This document shows, piece by piece, positions 8,475 to 16,733 of a DNA stretch of 20,163 nucleotides (position 1 is its first letter; every line of letters begins with the position of its first letter). The DNA comes from Zygnema cylindricum (Eukaryota > Streptophyta > Zygnematophyceae > Zygnematales > Zygnemataceae). The notes beneath the pieces are model-generated. The model was not told the DNA's origin. It did no database searches and saw only the letters and a list, made by a program, of their open reading frames with translations. The stretch lies in NCBI GenBank assembly GCA_037447655.1, contig JBBHKE010001094.1, forward strand, positions 1 to 20,163, in the 5' to 3' direction. The translations under genes and the position numbers were made by a program.

Positions 8475-9605
8475 GCTGACAACGCCCTCTCTGACGACAT
8501 TTGGCTTATCAACAGCAAAGACATTGCAGCCGCAACTGCCTATTTCTCTTCTTCCAACAGGATTGGAAAGGGAGGATTCGGTGAAGTTTACAAGGGCCGT
8601 CACAAGGGAACAGTTTTAGCCGTGAAGAAACTCCTTCCTGGAAAAGCAAGTAGCAACTTTGAACAAGAAATCCGGCTTCTTAACAGGCTAAGGCACCCTC
8701 ACATCCTGTCTTTGATTGGTTTTGAGCCCAGTGGACCTTGTTTAGTAAGTGAGTACATGTCAGGTGGCAACCTCCAAGATAGCATCGGAGGCAAGGGAGT
8801 TGCCTTGACTTGGGAGGACAAAGTGCGGATCTGTCGAGAAATGGCGTCTGCTGTGGCGTACATGCACAGTCGAGGAGTGGTGCATCGAGACTTGAAACCT
8901 TCGAATGTGCTTCTCGATGACAGTAAAAAAAGCAAAATATGTGATATGGGTTTGGCTAAACTGTGCGGAGGGAACCAGGTGAATATGTCAGCCATTCAGG
9001 GAACATCGGGCTATATGGATCCCTACACCGTCAAAGCTGGATGTGTGGGTCCTTGTTCAGACATCTATGGACTCGCACTCATTATCCTGCAACTGCTTAC
9101 AGGGACTAAGCGTATCCAAAATGTTCATAACTTGTTAGGTGAAAATGAAACACAAATAAGTACAAAATATAACTTAAGATTGGAATCTTTCTTGGAAGAA
9201 AGTGCCACCGTGGAGACTGTGACGAGACAACCTAGCAGCAGCACTGAAAGTGGAGATAATTTTGGAGCTCCCTTGAAAAGCCGATGGGAGGAAGACCCTG
9301 ACGCTTTTAACGAGATTATTGAACGTTTCTGTTCGAAGTTGGACTCAAGGAGCTCTTCGGTGCCCAAAGAGGCTTTGCAGAAAGCTGTGGGGCTTCTGCT
9401 TCGATGTTTGGAACGCACTTGGGAATATCGGCCCGACCTGGAAGTGTTCCTGTCTTCCCTAGAAGAGCTGGAATGGTTTAGCAACAAAGGATATGTTGAA
9501 AAGCTAGATGTATTGCCTCAAGGAAACCCTAACCTCCTTCAGTCTGTGGAATCAGAAATTGTTGCCCAGTTGGCAGCACAAGATAAAAAAACTGATGAAG
9601 GATGA
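8475..9605 (+). CDS. Exon 4: RLK/Pelle-type protein kinase domain and C-terminus
   Basis: After the acceptor ctccag at 8474 this exon encodes 376 residues and a stop. Motifs by exon residue: GKGGFGEVYKG glycine loop (31-41), LAVKK with ATP lysine 51, alpha-C glutamate in NFEQEIRLL (about 65), HPHILSLIGF, hinge VSEYMSGGNL (91-100), HRDLKPSN (137-144, an RD kinase), DMG in place of DFG (157-159), GTSGYMDP, and SDIYGLALIILQLLTG. About 85 residues, rich in Ser, Thr and acidic residues, separate this from the final helices (RCLERTWEYRPDLEVFLSSLEEL), longer than usual in the family. The pattern resembles plant RLCK and U-box kinase domains. It should transfer phosphate to Ser/Thr, but the APE-region glutamate is Tyr (MDPYT), which may weaken it. 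No signal peptide or transmembrane segment is seen, so a cytoplasmic site is inferred. A start at ATG 8403 would add 24 residues with no family similarity. Confidence 0.85.
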   Translation, partial: ADNALSDDIWLINSKDIAAATAYFSSSNRIGKGGFGEVYKGRHKGTVLAVKKLLPGKASSNFEQEIRLLNRLRHPHILSLIGFEPSGPCLVSEYMSGGNLQDSIGGKGVALTWEDKVRICREMASAVAYMHSRGVVHRDLKPSNVLLDDSKKSKICDMGLAKLCGGNQVNMSAIQGTSGYMDPYTVKAGCVGPCSDIYGLALIILQLLTGTKRIQNVHNLLGENETQISTKYNLRLESFLEESATVETVTRQPSSSTESGDNFGAPLKSRWEEDPDAFNEIIERFCSKLDSRSSSVPKEALQKAVGLLLRCLERTWEYRPDLEVFLSSLEELEWFSNKGYVEKLDVLPQGNPNLLQSVESEIVAQLAAQDKKTDEG

Positions 9606-9650
9606 AATCATTTTTTGGAGAATCCCACCAAATTTAAGGCCGAGTCAGAG

Positions 9651-9932
9651 GTAAGATATTGTTTTTAACTATCAGAAGTTGACTGAAGAAACAACATCTA
9701 TTTAATAACATTGTACATTTGTTGTCACATGGCAACTAATGAAAACCCTATTTTGTTTGGCAATTTTTTGGCATGGATTTTTTGGGATATGCATTTTCCT
9801 TCGTGATTTGAAGGACAACTGTCTATTCAGCGATGTTCTGAGGATCTAACGTCTGGTTTTGTTAGTCTATCAGATTTCGCTACCTGAAAATTATAGCCAC
9901 TCTGAAATAACATTTTTTTTTTGGTTTTCCAG
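9651..9932 (+). other. Probable 3'UTR intron after the kinase stop
   Basis: A consensus donor (cagag/GTAAGA) lies 45 nt after the stop, and a strong acceptor (ttttttttttggttttccag) ends at 9932. Known rule: a junction less than about 50-55 nt after a stop usually does not trigger nonsense-mediated decay, so this arrangement is compatible with a stable mRNA. No cDNA evidence is available here. Confidence 0.4.
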
Positions 9933-10043
9933 ATATTGGTTGGCAAATGGGAAAAGCTTTAGAGGCCTCTCTGAATTATCACAAGACATATTGATGGTGG
10001 TGAGCTTGAAGAATGTTGAATGCTCACACACCTTTAAACCAAG

Positions 10044-10412
10044 ATGAATTGTTTCGAGCGGGTTATCACTGCAGAGGAACAAAAGACGCTAAACCTACAG
10101 TTGGAACTGGAGGGGGTGGGAGTGGTCACAATGGAAAAGGAGACCACGGATGCTCGTATTGATGAAGCGAATGCAGAAGAGAAAGAACTGATGGTTTGCT
10201 GCGAAAGGATAGTGTAGGCTGTGGAAAAGAGGTGGAAAATAATGGTTGCAACGAAGAGAAAGCGCGGCATGGACAAGGTGTCATTGTTGCTTTGAGAGCC
10301 GGGACTAGCCAATAAAAAAGCAAATGAGCTGCAAAAAAAATATTGGTTTGAAGATCAAAGGTTCGAGCGCTACGACCTTGGGAACTGTGATGACTGTGTT
10401 TGCAATAATTGA
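10044..10412 (+). pseudogene. Interrupted coding-like stretch, coiled-coil-like, two in-frame stops
   Basis: From the ATG at 10044 the frame reads 57 residues rich in Glu, Lys and Leu (for example ETTDARIDEANAEEKELM), then TAG at 10215-10217. The same frame continues 25 residues (AVEKRWKIMVATKRKRG...) to TGA at 10293-10295, then 38 more to TGA at 10410-10412. The composition is coding-like (charged, heptad-compatible, little low complexity) and unlike the T-rich frames elsewhere. I do not recognise the family. It may be a decayed gene, an exon with mis-assigned ends, or chance. It lies downstream of the possible 3'UTR intron, so it may also be part of the kinase transcript's 3'UTR. Confidence 0.35.
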
Positions 10413-10952
10413 TTATAGATGTAGTATCTGTATGCAATAATTTGTTTTAAAGTCCTTACTTTGAAAGTTTGTTGCTGGAGTCGTAGCATTCTTTGTTACT
10501 CATTTGGCTATGTTTGCAGCATCTGGTGTCAGCTCAAGTAATCTCTCGGTTCTTTATTTACATAAAAAAATCCTTTTGTGGATCTATTTGTTAACTCACA
10601 TAGGCAAAATTACTTCTTACTCATGTCCCTGCAGTACAAAGTTAGGTTTTTCACTCAGTGGTACATATGTCCCTACAGGTTACGGTAGAAAATCCATTTT
10701 TATTTTTGATACTTTAGGTCGGGTTCTAAGTTGTAGTCTATTTATCTTTTAACAGTAGTGCAACTTTGTAGGTTCATAGGATTAATTGTTTATTTTTTGC
10801 CAAGAATATTTGTTCATCTAAAGTTCAAGCATGTAAGGCAAAGTGACAGCGGTCCTGCAACTTACTGTCCTCTATCCAATCTTGTTTATAACTTATATTT
10901 TACAAAACCTATAAACCGTGGCTGATTGTCCTGTTTGATTATTGAATTTTGA
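10413..10952. other. Intergenic, AT-rich
   Basis: This is T-rich DNA with no frame showing family motifs. A potential polyadenylation hexamer AATAAA lies just upstream at 10311. No inverted-repeat element is visible. Confidence 0.4.
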
Positions 10953-11315
10953 TATAACTATCATCTGGTAGATTTTCCAAGGCTGGTTATGCAATCCTCA
11001 TTCCATGTTCCGGATGACCTCGTCCATCTGTTGGGCAGAGAGTGCTCAGGGCGCCTATAGGTTCATACCGCCGGCCGCTTTCTGTCGTCTCCATGGAAAG
11101 CGAGGCTAGCAGTGGATGAGCATGCTCAAGCAGCAGAGCGAAAGCAGCAACAAAGCAGGGAAACCCTTTCGCATTTTCGTGCGGCATCGCGCAGCCACGT
11201 CAAGAACAAAATGCTTGTTGTTTTCCTGGTTGGATTTCCGCGTCAACTGGAATCGGCGATATTTATCTGTACCAAATCTGCTAGCTCGCCATTCGAAGCT
11301 GTTACGCCGACGTGA
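10953..11315 (+). pseudogene. GC-richer interrupted coding-like stretch
   Basis: One frame is open from about 10953 to 11315 apart from a single TAG at 11058-11060. It includes the segment FHVPDDLVHLLGRECSG before the stop and VDEHAQAAERKQQQSRETL after it. The region is clearly richer in G+C and CpG than its flanks, which is typical of exons in this window. It stops 45 bp short of the TA-flanked element at 11361. I do not recognise the product, and it may be a decayed exon. Confidence 0.3.
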
Positions 11316-11360
11316 GAGCCGACACACCGACCATGCGCAACGCGGCGCCGGACTACAGTA

Positions 11361-11949
11361 CACCGCGAATCGCTATTAGCGTCAAGAAATAAATAGCGTA
11401 AAAAAACTATTAGTGTTATTAACACTAATTGGGAATTTGAAAATTTTCAAAAAAAAACATTTACTCTAATTTTTTTCTAACTCTAATTTGGGTTTTTCCA
11501 AAAAAGAAAATACTCTGCTTAAAGATGTTTACACTAGTATAGGTACAAGTGCAAAATCTGACAAATCGTACACAAATCGGGCGTTCACACAGACAGCCAC
11601 GCAGTTGTCGGACGAATATGTGCGAGCGTGGTTTTAGACAGCCGGATTTCATCCCCTTTTCAGAGGGCACATTCACACCTTTTCAGAGGGCACATTCACA
11701 TGCGTACGCCGTTATCTTAAATCATTCTCTGTACTTTCTCGCTTAAAAAGGTACATTTTTTGTACGGTCTAACATTGACCGTACATCATTTTATTTAAAT
11801 CGCAGTGTACTTTCGTTATTAACGCTAATTGGAACAGAACCCTAAAAGGCGTGAAGAACAAAATATAATTATTAATTCTATTTAAGAATTTGGGTCAAAA
11901 CTTAGGGGAACCGAATTAGCGTTATATACACTAATAGCGATTCGCGGTG
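11361..11949. mobile_element. Non-autonomous TIR element, TA target duplication, 589 bp
   Basis: The left end CACCGCGAATCGCTATTAG is exactly inverted at 11931-11949, giving 19-bp perfect terminal inverted repeats. TA flanks both ends (11359-11360 and 11950-11951), as expected for Tc1/mariner-type insertion. There is no transposase-like frame inside, so it is a MITE-like element. Subterminal DNA near the right end (ctatttaagaatttgggtc) resembles the same position in the 2198 and 18416 copies. Confidence 0.75.
11655..11700. repeat. Perfect two-copy tandem repeat, 23 bp
   Basis: The unit ccttttcagagggcacattc plus aca is present twice without mismatch (11655-11677 and 11678-11700), inside the TA-flanked element. 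Confidence 0.9.
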
Positions 11950-12003
11950 TAGCGTCGACACACCAAAAACTGTACACGAACTTTAGGGTAAAAAAATTTG
12001 TAA

Positions 12004-12939
12004 GAGCACTTTCCCATGTAACCGAAACTTTAGTCTTGTAACTTTGTTTTTAGCGAAGATTCTCCGTACTTATGTAAAAAAATCAAATCGTTACTTTAGA
12101 TCGTGACGGACGTAGACGTGGGTGAAACTTGTGACGGTTTGTAGACGACTACAAAACTCGCCACAATTGTTGATGTTTACAAAATAGCGACGTTTGTAGA
12201 CGTCTATCTACTTGTGACATTGTAGATGTTTAGGGTTTGTGACATATTGACGTCACGCTCACTTATGATAGCGTCGACGTCACTGAATCTAAAACATTCC
12301 GCCATGGTTTTCCGATTTTGTTTTATCGTCCGTTCTCACTGTACCTGCCATCAAAATAAGCTAAAAAACAACCAAACTAAATATTTTTTAAAGATCTTTC
12401 ATTTGATACCTTTCTTGCTTTTTTTCATTGCAAGAATTGTGAGATATACGCGTTAGTGGGAGAGGGAGAGAGAGAGAGGCGTTTTCACGGACTTCGCTTT
12501 TGCGAAATGGCGTCCGTTGGTCGAGACCCCTCCACTGCCTCTGTACGGAAAAAGGTGCACGGAAAAAAGTACGTACAGCCTGTAAACATGCAGTGGATTT
12601 TTTTTTTTAGGAAAATTTTGTCAAAAACCTTCGACGCGTACGAAATCATATGCATATTCACCCACGTCGTGGAACTTTATTTAAAATCACCTCGTGTTGT
12701 GATTTTATTAAAGTTTGAAGATGATCTAGAAGGACGCGAAAGTGGATCGAAACTCGCTAAACGATAAGCTGCATCGCGATAGACGACAAACTGCGGTACA
12801 ACTAAAGTTTTAATGGAACGCAACTTGTACGGTAGTAATTTGAATTTTTTGGTACGGCTGCAAAAATTTTCAATTTTTTCCAAGTTATAAAGGAAAACGA
12901 CAGAAAATAACTATAACTTTAGCACATGGGAAAGTGCCC
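12004..12939. mobile_element. PIF/Harbinger-like MITE, TAA target duplication, 936 bp
   Basis: The left end GAGCACTTTCCCATGT is inverted at 12924-12939 (reverse complement GGGCACTTTCCCATGT, 15 of 16 matching), with further similarity inward (AAACTTTAG/CTAAAGTT). TAA flanks both ends (12001-12003 and 12940-12942). A TWA target duplication with G-rich ends is the PIF/Harbinger signature. No transposase domain is visible inside. A second, diverged copy is 18845-19609, and homology covers both ends of the two copies. Confidence 0.75.
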
Positions 12940-12942
12940 TAA

Positions 12943-13408
12943 CCCTCGATTTTTACTTTCAAGTACGAAAATACTTTAAAAAATTGTCAAGATTACAATT
13001 GCTGACCGTACTCAAAAAAAGGACGGAAATTTTCGCCAGTCGAATGTAGCAAAAAATTTAGGGTATCAATTTCTTATTATAGCTCAATCTATTCCCTTAT
13101 AGCGATAGCACATGTAACGCAATTGTTTTGCCGTACAAGTGCGGAAACAATTCAAGCTAATGCGCGCGTGTATCCACTTGGGAAAGTTAATGTCCCCGCC
13201 TACACACGTGCGAACAATCAGCACTGTCACCTCTACAAATTTACTGGTCTCGAAGCGTGCGACCCTTGCACGCGCGTGAATGCTACGATGCCCATCGTTG
13301 TTAGAGTTGGTAACACTAATTCGGTCGCGACTATTTTTGGACGAATGTCAGAACATAACATCGTTCAAAAGTAGGCGTCTCTATTGTAGGCCTTTTGTAG
13401 GCGCCTTC
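12943..13408. other. Intergenic, no supported gene
   Basis: The frame at 13123-13374 is open for 83 residues, but it has no recognisable motif and lies among repeats. A CpG-rich stretch with gcgcgcgtg motifs occurs at 13160-13280. Nothing else stands out. Confidence 0.4.
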
Positions 13409-13586
13409 ATCGTAAGTTGTGTTATGGGATTTTCATGTGATCTTCTTAGGTCGTTACTTTGATCAGCGACAGTCCCATCGTCCAAATCTGACGATAGTCC
13501 TATCGTAAGTTGTGTTATGGACTTTTCATGTGATCTTCTTAGATCGTTACTTTGATCAGCGACCGTGCGATCGTCCAAATCTGATG
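13409..13586. repeat. 93-bp tandem duplication
   Basis: The unit starting atcgtaagttgtgttatgg occurs at 13409 and 13502, period 93, with few mismatches through the shared tcgtccaaatctga near 13584. The period is a multiple of three, so it creates an artificial repeated minus-strand frame. No element ends are visible. Confidence 0.85.
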
Positions 13587-14703
13587 GTTTAAAATAACAA
13601 ATACCTCAAAACTCACAAAAAAATATTTTTTTGTCCGAATGTTTTTCAAAATTTAGACATGACGTTTAATTCTGTATTGATCAATGTGCAACTCAACCCT
13701 GTTACTATTTTTTTTCATTTTGCGACCAATACAATATGGGTCTTAAGGTCATATTGTATGTTTTGCGCACAATAGGCATATTGTATGGTCCTACTTTCAC
13801 CTACTTTTGAACTATGGAACATAGTGTAGATAGCACTATATGAGGAAGTGGATTACAATCCACGACGACTCTTTACACTAAAGTACTGTTACAACTTCTA
13901 GTTTCACAATAACGTTAATATATCCTCAATGCTAATAACAATGGGCAATGTAGTTGAAGTGTATGTTACTAAACTTATTCTTGAAGGTACATGGGAATGT
14001 CTATAAAGTATAATTCTATTACAACCCCGTTTCAATGGAAGTAAGTAATTTTTTTCAATGTTCCTCAATGTTCCCCGAGGAGGGGGGCCAGATTTCAACG
14101 AAAATATATATTTTCGAGCTAAAATGGTGCGTTCTTCGCGCGTACGAAGCGTTCGCACTCGAGAAAGTTCATGTTGTCAAAACATTTCCACTTGTTGTGG
14201 CTAAAGCATAATGTTGTGGCTATCCTTCAATGAAGATGACAGGCTGGGTCTTCCAACTCTTCCACCAATGGACCTAGAATACATCTATGATCTCCATGGT
14301 GTGGACCATGCCTTTTTTTTGGTAGAGTCGTTTAGGCTTTCTCATTTTTATAAGTGGTCAACTTTGTTGTTGTTGTTTTGGATATTTGCTTTTTTTTTAT
14401 CTTTTAGACATAGCTTACAACCTTGACTCTGTCTTTAAGTGTTTTTTCCGTTTTACCTCTTTTATACACATATGGTTTTACTTTCACAATTTCCAATAAA
14501 TACATTCCTTTTCTTTTCACAAACTTTTTTGTTCGTTTACATGACGGAATAGTGTGCCTGACAAATTGGCGCTTTATAAATTCGCAAAATACTATCGAAT
14601 TTGTTGTGGTGTTTGTTATTTGTTTCGCTTCGCATTTGTTTTGTCTTTTGCGTGCATTTTTTTTTATTTATTTCCATAATTTTTTGTATTGTAGTACAAG
14701 TTA
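13587..14703. other. Intergenic, AT-rich with small palindromes
   Basis: Inverted copies of ATACAATATG/CATATTGTAT occur near 13730-13790. A perfect 18-bp palindrome (CGAAAATAT/ATATTTTCG) is at 14099-14116. Frames at 14211-14426 and 14423-14704 are Phe/Leu-rich translations of T-rich DNA. The first 35 codons after 14211 (EDDRLGLPTLPPMDLEYIYD) look slightly more coding-like, but no family is recognised. Confidence 0.4.
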
Positions 14704-15370
14704 GGGTATGGTTACATCAGACGAAAAGTGAGGTTTAATACATAATTTTGTACTTGCCCGTACCATGCCGTACTATATTATCGTGAGTTTCTTGAAAACA
14801 ACACTACAGAATTTAAGATTACGATTCTCCAAGTATCCAGGAGAAAACATTGACCGTTTGATTATATTTTGGTCTTCATCTGCGAAGCAATCGCTCCATC
14901 CGCCTCTGTATTGGTGAACCCACCTCGCGGAGGTGGGTTCACCAATACAGAACCAGTCAATTCGTTACACCTGGACGATAGACACGTGCGTCGATGAAAA
15001 ATGAAAATTTTCACACTTCCCCAAAGTCACGTGCCTTCAGACAAGGTGACCGTAAAATCTTTGCCGAAAAGAAATACGGTTTTTTCCTGAAAATCATCAG
15101 AGTGAAGAAGATCTCTGAGGTACATTGACGCGGTACACTTGTGAAGTACACGTACGTAAAACGCAAGTACGGATTTCCATACGAAAATGGTCGGTTTCCA
15201 AATCTTTGACGATTTTAGAGATTCGATCGTCAACCTACGTGGTGCCACTCAAATCATAACACGTATGTAAAAATCTATTTACAGACGATACGCGATGTAA
15301 CCGAGGCCTCTGTAATACAGAAATTTTGCTGTCCGTACTATTACATAGACCTCCTGATGTAACCATACCC
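14704..15370. mobile_element. PIF/Harbinger-like MITE, perfect 17-bp TIRs, TTA target duplication, 667 bp
   Basis: GGGTATGGTTACATCAG at 14704-14720 is exactly inverted at 15354-15370. TTA flanks both sides (14701-14703 and 15371-15373). The perfect ends and intact target duplication suggest a relatively recent insertion. No transposase frame is inside. It carries a strong internal hairpin at 14905-14951. Its interior resembles 15371-15745 and part of 17761-17830. Confidence 0.8.
14905..14951. repeat. Perfect hairpin, 22-bp arms, 3-nt loop
   Basis: Arms 14905-14926 and 14930-14951 are exact reverse complements around gcg. The core is AACCCACCTC-gcg-GAGGTGGGTT. It lies inside the TTA-flanked element. 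Confidence 0.95.
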
Positions 15371-15745
15371 TTATACAAAAAACAACATTACAGAGAATCT
15401 CGCCAATACTCTCCGAAGGTCTTGGAGGTAATACTGGCCGTCGGATGTTCATCTGCGAAGAGTTCGCTTCAATTTTCTCTGTAACTGTCAACCCACCTCG
15501 AGGAGGTGGGTTGGCAGATACAGAAATATAAACTTCGTGACACGCTGGACGAGTAAACTACGTGTCATGATGGAAAACCAACGAAAAATCTTAAGATTTG
15601 CACGTGACACGCGCTTTCCAAAATAAAACCGAAAATAAAAACGAAATTTCGTAAAATTCCTTCGTCACGCTATTTTCGGTAACTTTTGTTCGTCACACTA
15701 TTTCTCCCAAAGGACTTTCGTCATATTAGAAAACAGAGACCCTAA
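15371..15745. mobile_element. Diverged relative of the 14704-15370 element (ends unresolved)
   Basis: Matching blocks in the same order are aacaac(a)ttacag, ttcatctgcgaag, the hairpin core, and gacacgctggacga (versus ttacacctggacga). The right limit may be gagaccc/TAA near 15742, but no matching left end was found, so it may be truncated. Limits are approximate. Confidence 0.45.
15478..15524. repeat. Near-perfect hairpin, 22-bp arms, 3-nt loop
   Basis: Arms 15478-15499 and 15503-15524 pair with two mismatches around gag. The core AACCCACCTC-gag-GAGGTGGGTT is the same as in the 14905-14951 hairpin, and the flanks are homologous too. Confidence 0.9.
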
Positions 15746-16430
15746 AGAATGAGCTGGCGTACAAACTGGCGTCTGCAAAAAGAATAAAAGTTTTATCTAA
15801 GTACTCAGGTACATGGTAAGCAAGTGAAGATTTGAAGTTAAGTTTGTCGGTGCTAAAAATCTGAAAGATTCTCACTATCAGATCATAGCTTGCGTGGAGC
15901 AAGTTAATTTAGAACACGTGGCTTACAAACTCTACGTGATGGAACATCGACTCAGGGTAACATTCCATTAGGCAGTCCCAGTAAATGTACGGACAAGTCT
16001 ACTCACAGCGTTTACTGGAAGTCCGCTCCATAATGTCGGGCCAGTAACAAACATTCCTCAATTATGATTGGCGCCAAATAGGTTACAGTCCAAATTCTAA
16101 AAATCTTAAAATAATCTACAAACAGGATATCTGTACGAAATATATGTACGACCGGAGGTAGTTAATGATTTGTGCATAAAGTTTTCGGCCAGATTTTGAC
16201 TTTGAAAATAGAAATCGAAATTTGGGAATGGAATGGCAAAAGGACGAGGCAAACTTTGAAGGTCGGGCAAAACGTTGAATGTCGGTGGATGTCAGACGGA
16301 GCGTGCGAGGATATTTTCAACCTGACATCCATCCAGCGTGGCAGACGGCACATGGCATGTACGACGTGCACGCCTGTGATCCCTTCATCAAAGTAGGTAT
16401 GTATTTGTTTTTTGACGTGTACCAATGGCA
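15746..16430. other. Intergenic repeat-derived DNA
   Basis: No supported gene. It contains the first copy of the ATGGAA...CTCAGGGTAAC...TTCCAT repeat (15939-15992) and a 9-bp inverted repeat GGATGTCAG/CTGACATCC near 16287-16330. Frames on both strands at 16162-16485 run into the palindrome at 16431 and are not credible genes. Confidence 0.4.
15939..15992. repeat. ATGGAA-hairpin repeat, copy 1 (degenerate)
   Basis: It reads atggaacatcgactcagggt followed by aacattccat, then taggcagtcccagtaaatgt plus acgg. It corresponds to 16679-16733. Confidence 0.6.
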
Positions 16431-16486
16431 ATCATCTCGTGGGCCCCAACTCTCCTCGCGAGGAGAGTTGGGGCCCACGAGATGAT
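16431..16486. repeat. Perfect 56-bp palindrome, no loop
   Basis: Positions 16431-16458 and 16459-16486 are exact reverse complements. The centre is CTCCTCGCGAGGAG and the arms include GTGGGCCCCAAC. It is GC-rich compared with its AT-rich surroundings, and both strands therefore read the same peptide in the six-frame translation. Confidence 0.95.
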
Positions 16487-16678
16487 GTGCCCGATTGCTT
16501 CACGGATCTAAAATAGTGAAAAATCCAACGGTCAGGAAGCACTCCTACATCACTGGAGCTTCCCGACAGCTTTCCAGTAGCGATGTTTCGTCTGACCAAA
16601 AAAAAATTGATGGTACGGATGTGTACGGTACTGTACGAATATGTACTGCGTCTAGTAACGAACCCCACTTTTCGTCTA

Positions 16679-16733
16679 ATGGAATGTTACCCTCAGGGTA
16701 ACCTTCCATCAAGCGTTCCCAGTAATTGTACGG
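16679..16733. repeat. ATGGAA-hairpin repeat, copy 2 (15-bp arms)
   Basis: Arms 16679-16693 and 16695-16709 pair with one mismatch around a single base (gttaccct-c-agggtaac). They are followed by caagcgttcccagtaattgt plus acgg. The upstream 60-80 bp (aaccccacttttcgtctaat) also match copy 3. Confidence 0.85.

Larger units (their letters stand above)
2448..9605 (+). other. Predicted gene model: tandem pseudokinase (x4)-kinase protein, 4 coding exons
   Basis: Joining 2448-3185, 4120-5532, 6445-7176 and 8475-9605 gives one open frame of 1338 codons including the stop. Every junction is phase 0. Residues about 22-246 form domain D1 (type B), 247-488 D2 (type A), 489-717 D3 (type B), 718-961 D4 (type A) and 962-1337 the kinase. 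Reasons to treat this as one gene: matching donor-like ends after each unit (AAG/GTTAGG, AAG/GTCAGG, CAA/GTAGGC), conserved ctgacag/ATG acceptors before D2 and D4, and a kinase exon with no start codon after its acceptor until inside the N-lobe. Known tandem pseudokinase-kinase arrangements include JAK and GCN2 in other eukaryotes and plant tandem kinase resistance proteins. A signalling or immune-like role is inference from architecture only. The alternative is two to four separate genes. Confidence 0.6.

Noticed and set aside
9125-9487. 120-codon minus-strand frame
   Set aside because: It is the shadow of the C-terminal part of the kinase exon.
2448-9605. Reading the four units as four separate intronless genes
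   Set aside because: The kinase exon has no start codon downstream of its acceptor, units end at matching donor-like sites in phase 0, and similarity fades after these sites. It remains possible, so the single-gene model is given at 0.6.
13123-13374. 83-codon plus-strand frame in a CpG-rich stretch
   Set aside because: No recognisable motif, no splice or paralogue support, and it is embedded in repeat-rich DNA.
13381-13578. 65-codon minus-strand frame with an internal peptide repeat
   Set aside because: The repeat is produced by the 93-bp tandem duplication of non-coding DNA.
14211-14704. Two Phe/Leu-rich frames, considered as a membrane protein or transposase end
   Set aside because: Composition follows T-rich DNA, there are no transposase motifs, and the TTA-flanked element begins only at 14704, so they lie outside it.
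14905-14951. Hairpin as a bacterial-type terminator or CRISPR-like repeat
   Set aside because: The context is eukaryotic intergenic DNA within a transposable element. There is no downstream T-run, no gene end and no regular spacer array.
16162-16668. Opposite-strand frames that share the same C-terminal peptide (ending SRGELGPTR)
   Set aside because: The identical peptides come from the perfect palindrome at 16431-16486, which reads the same on both strands. They are not homologous genes.
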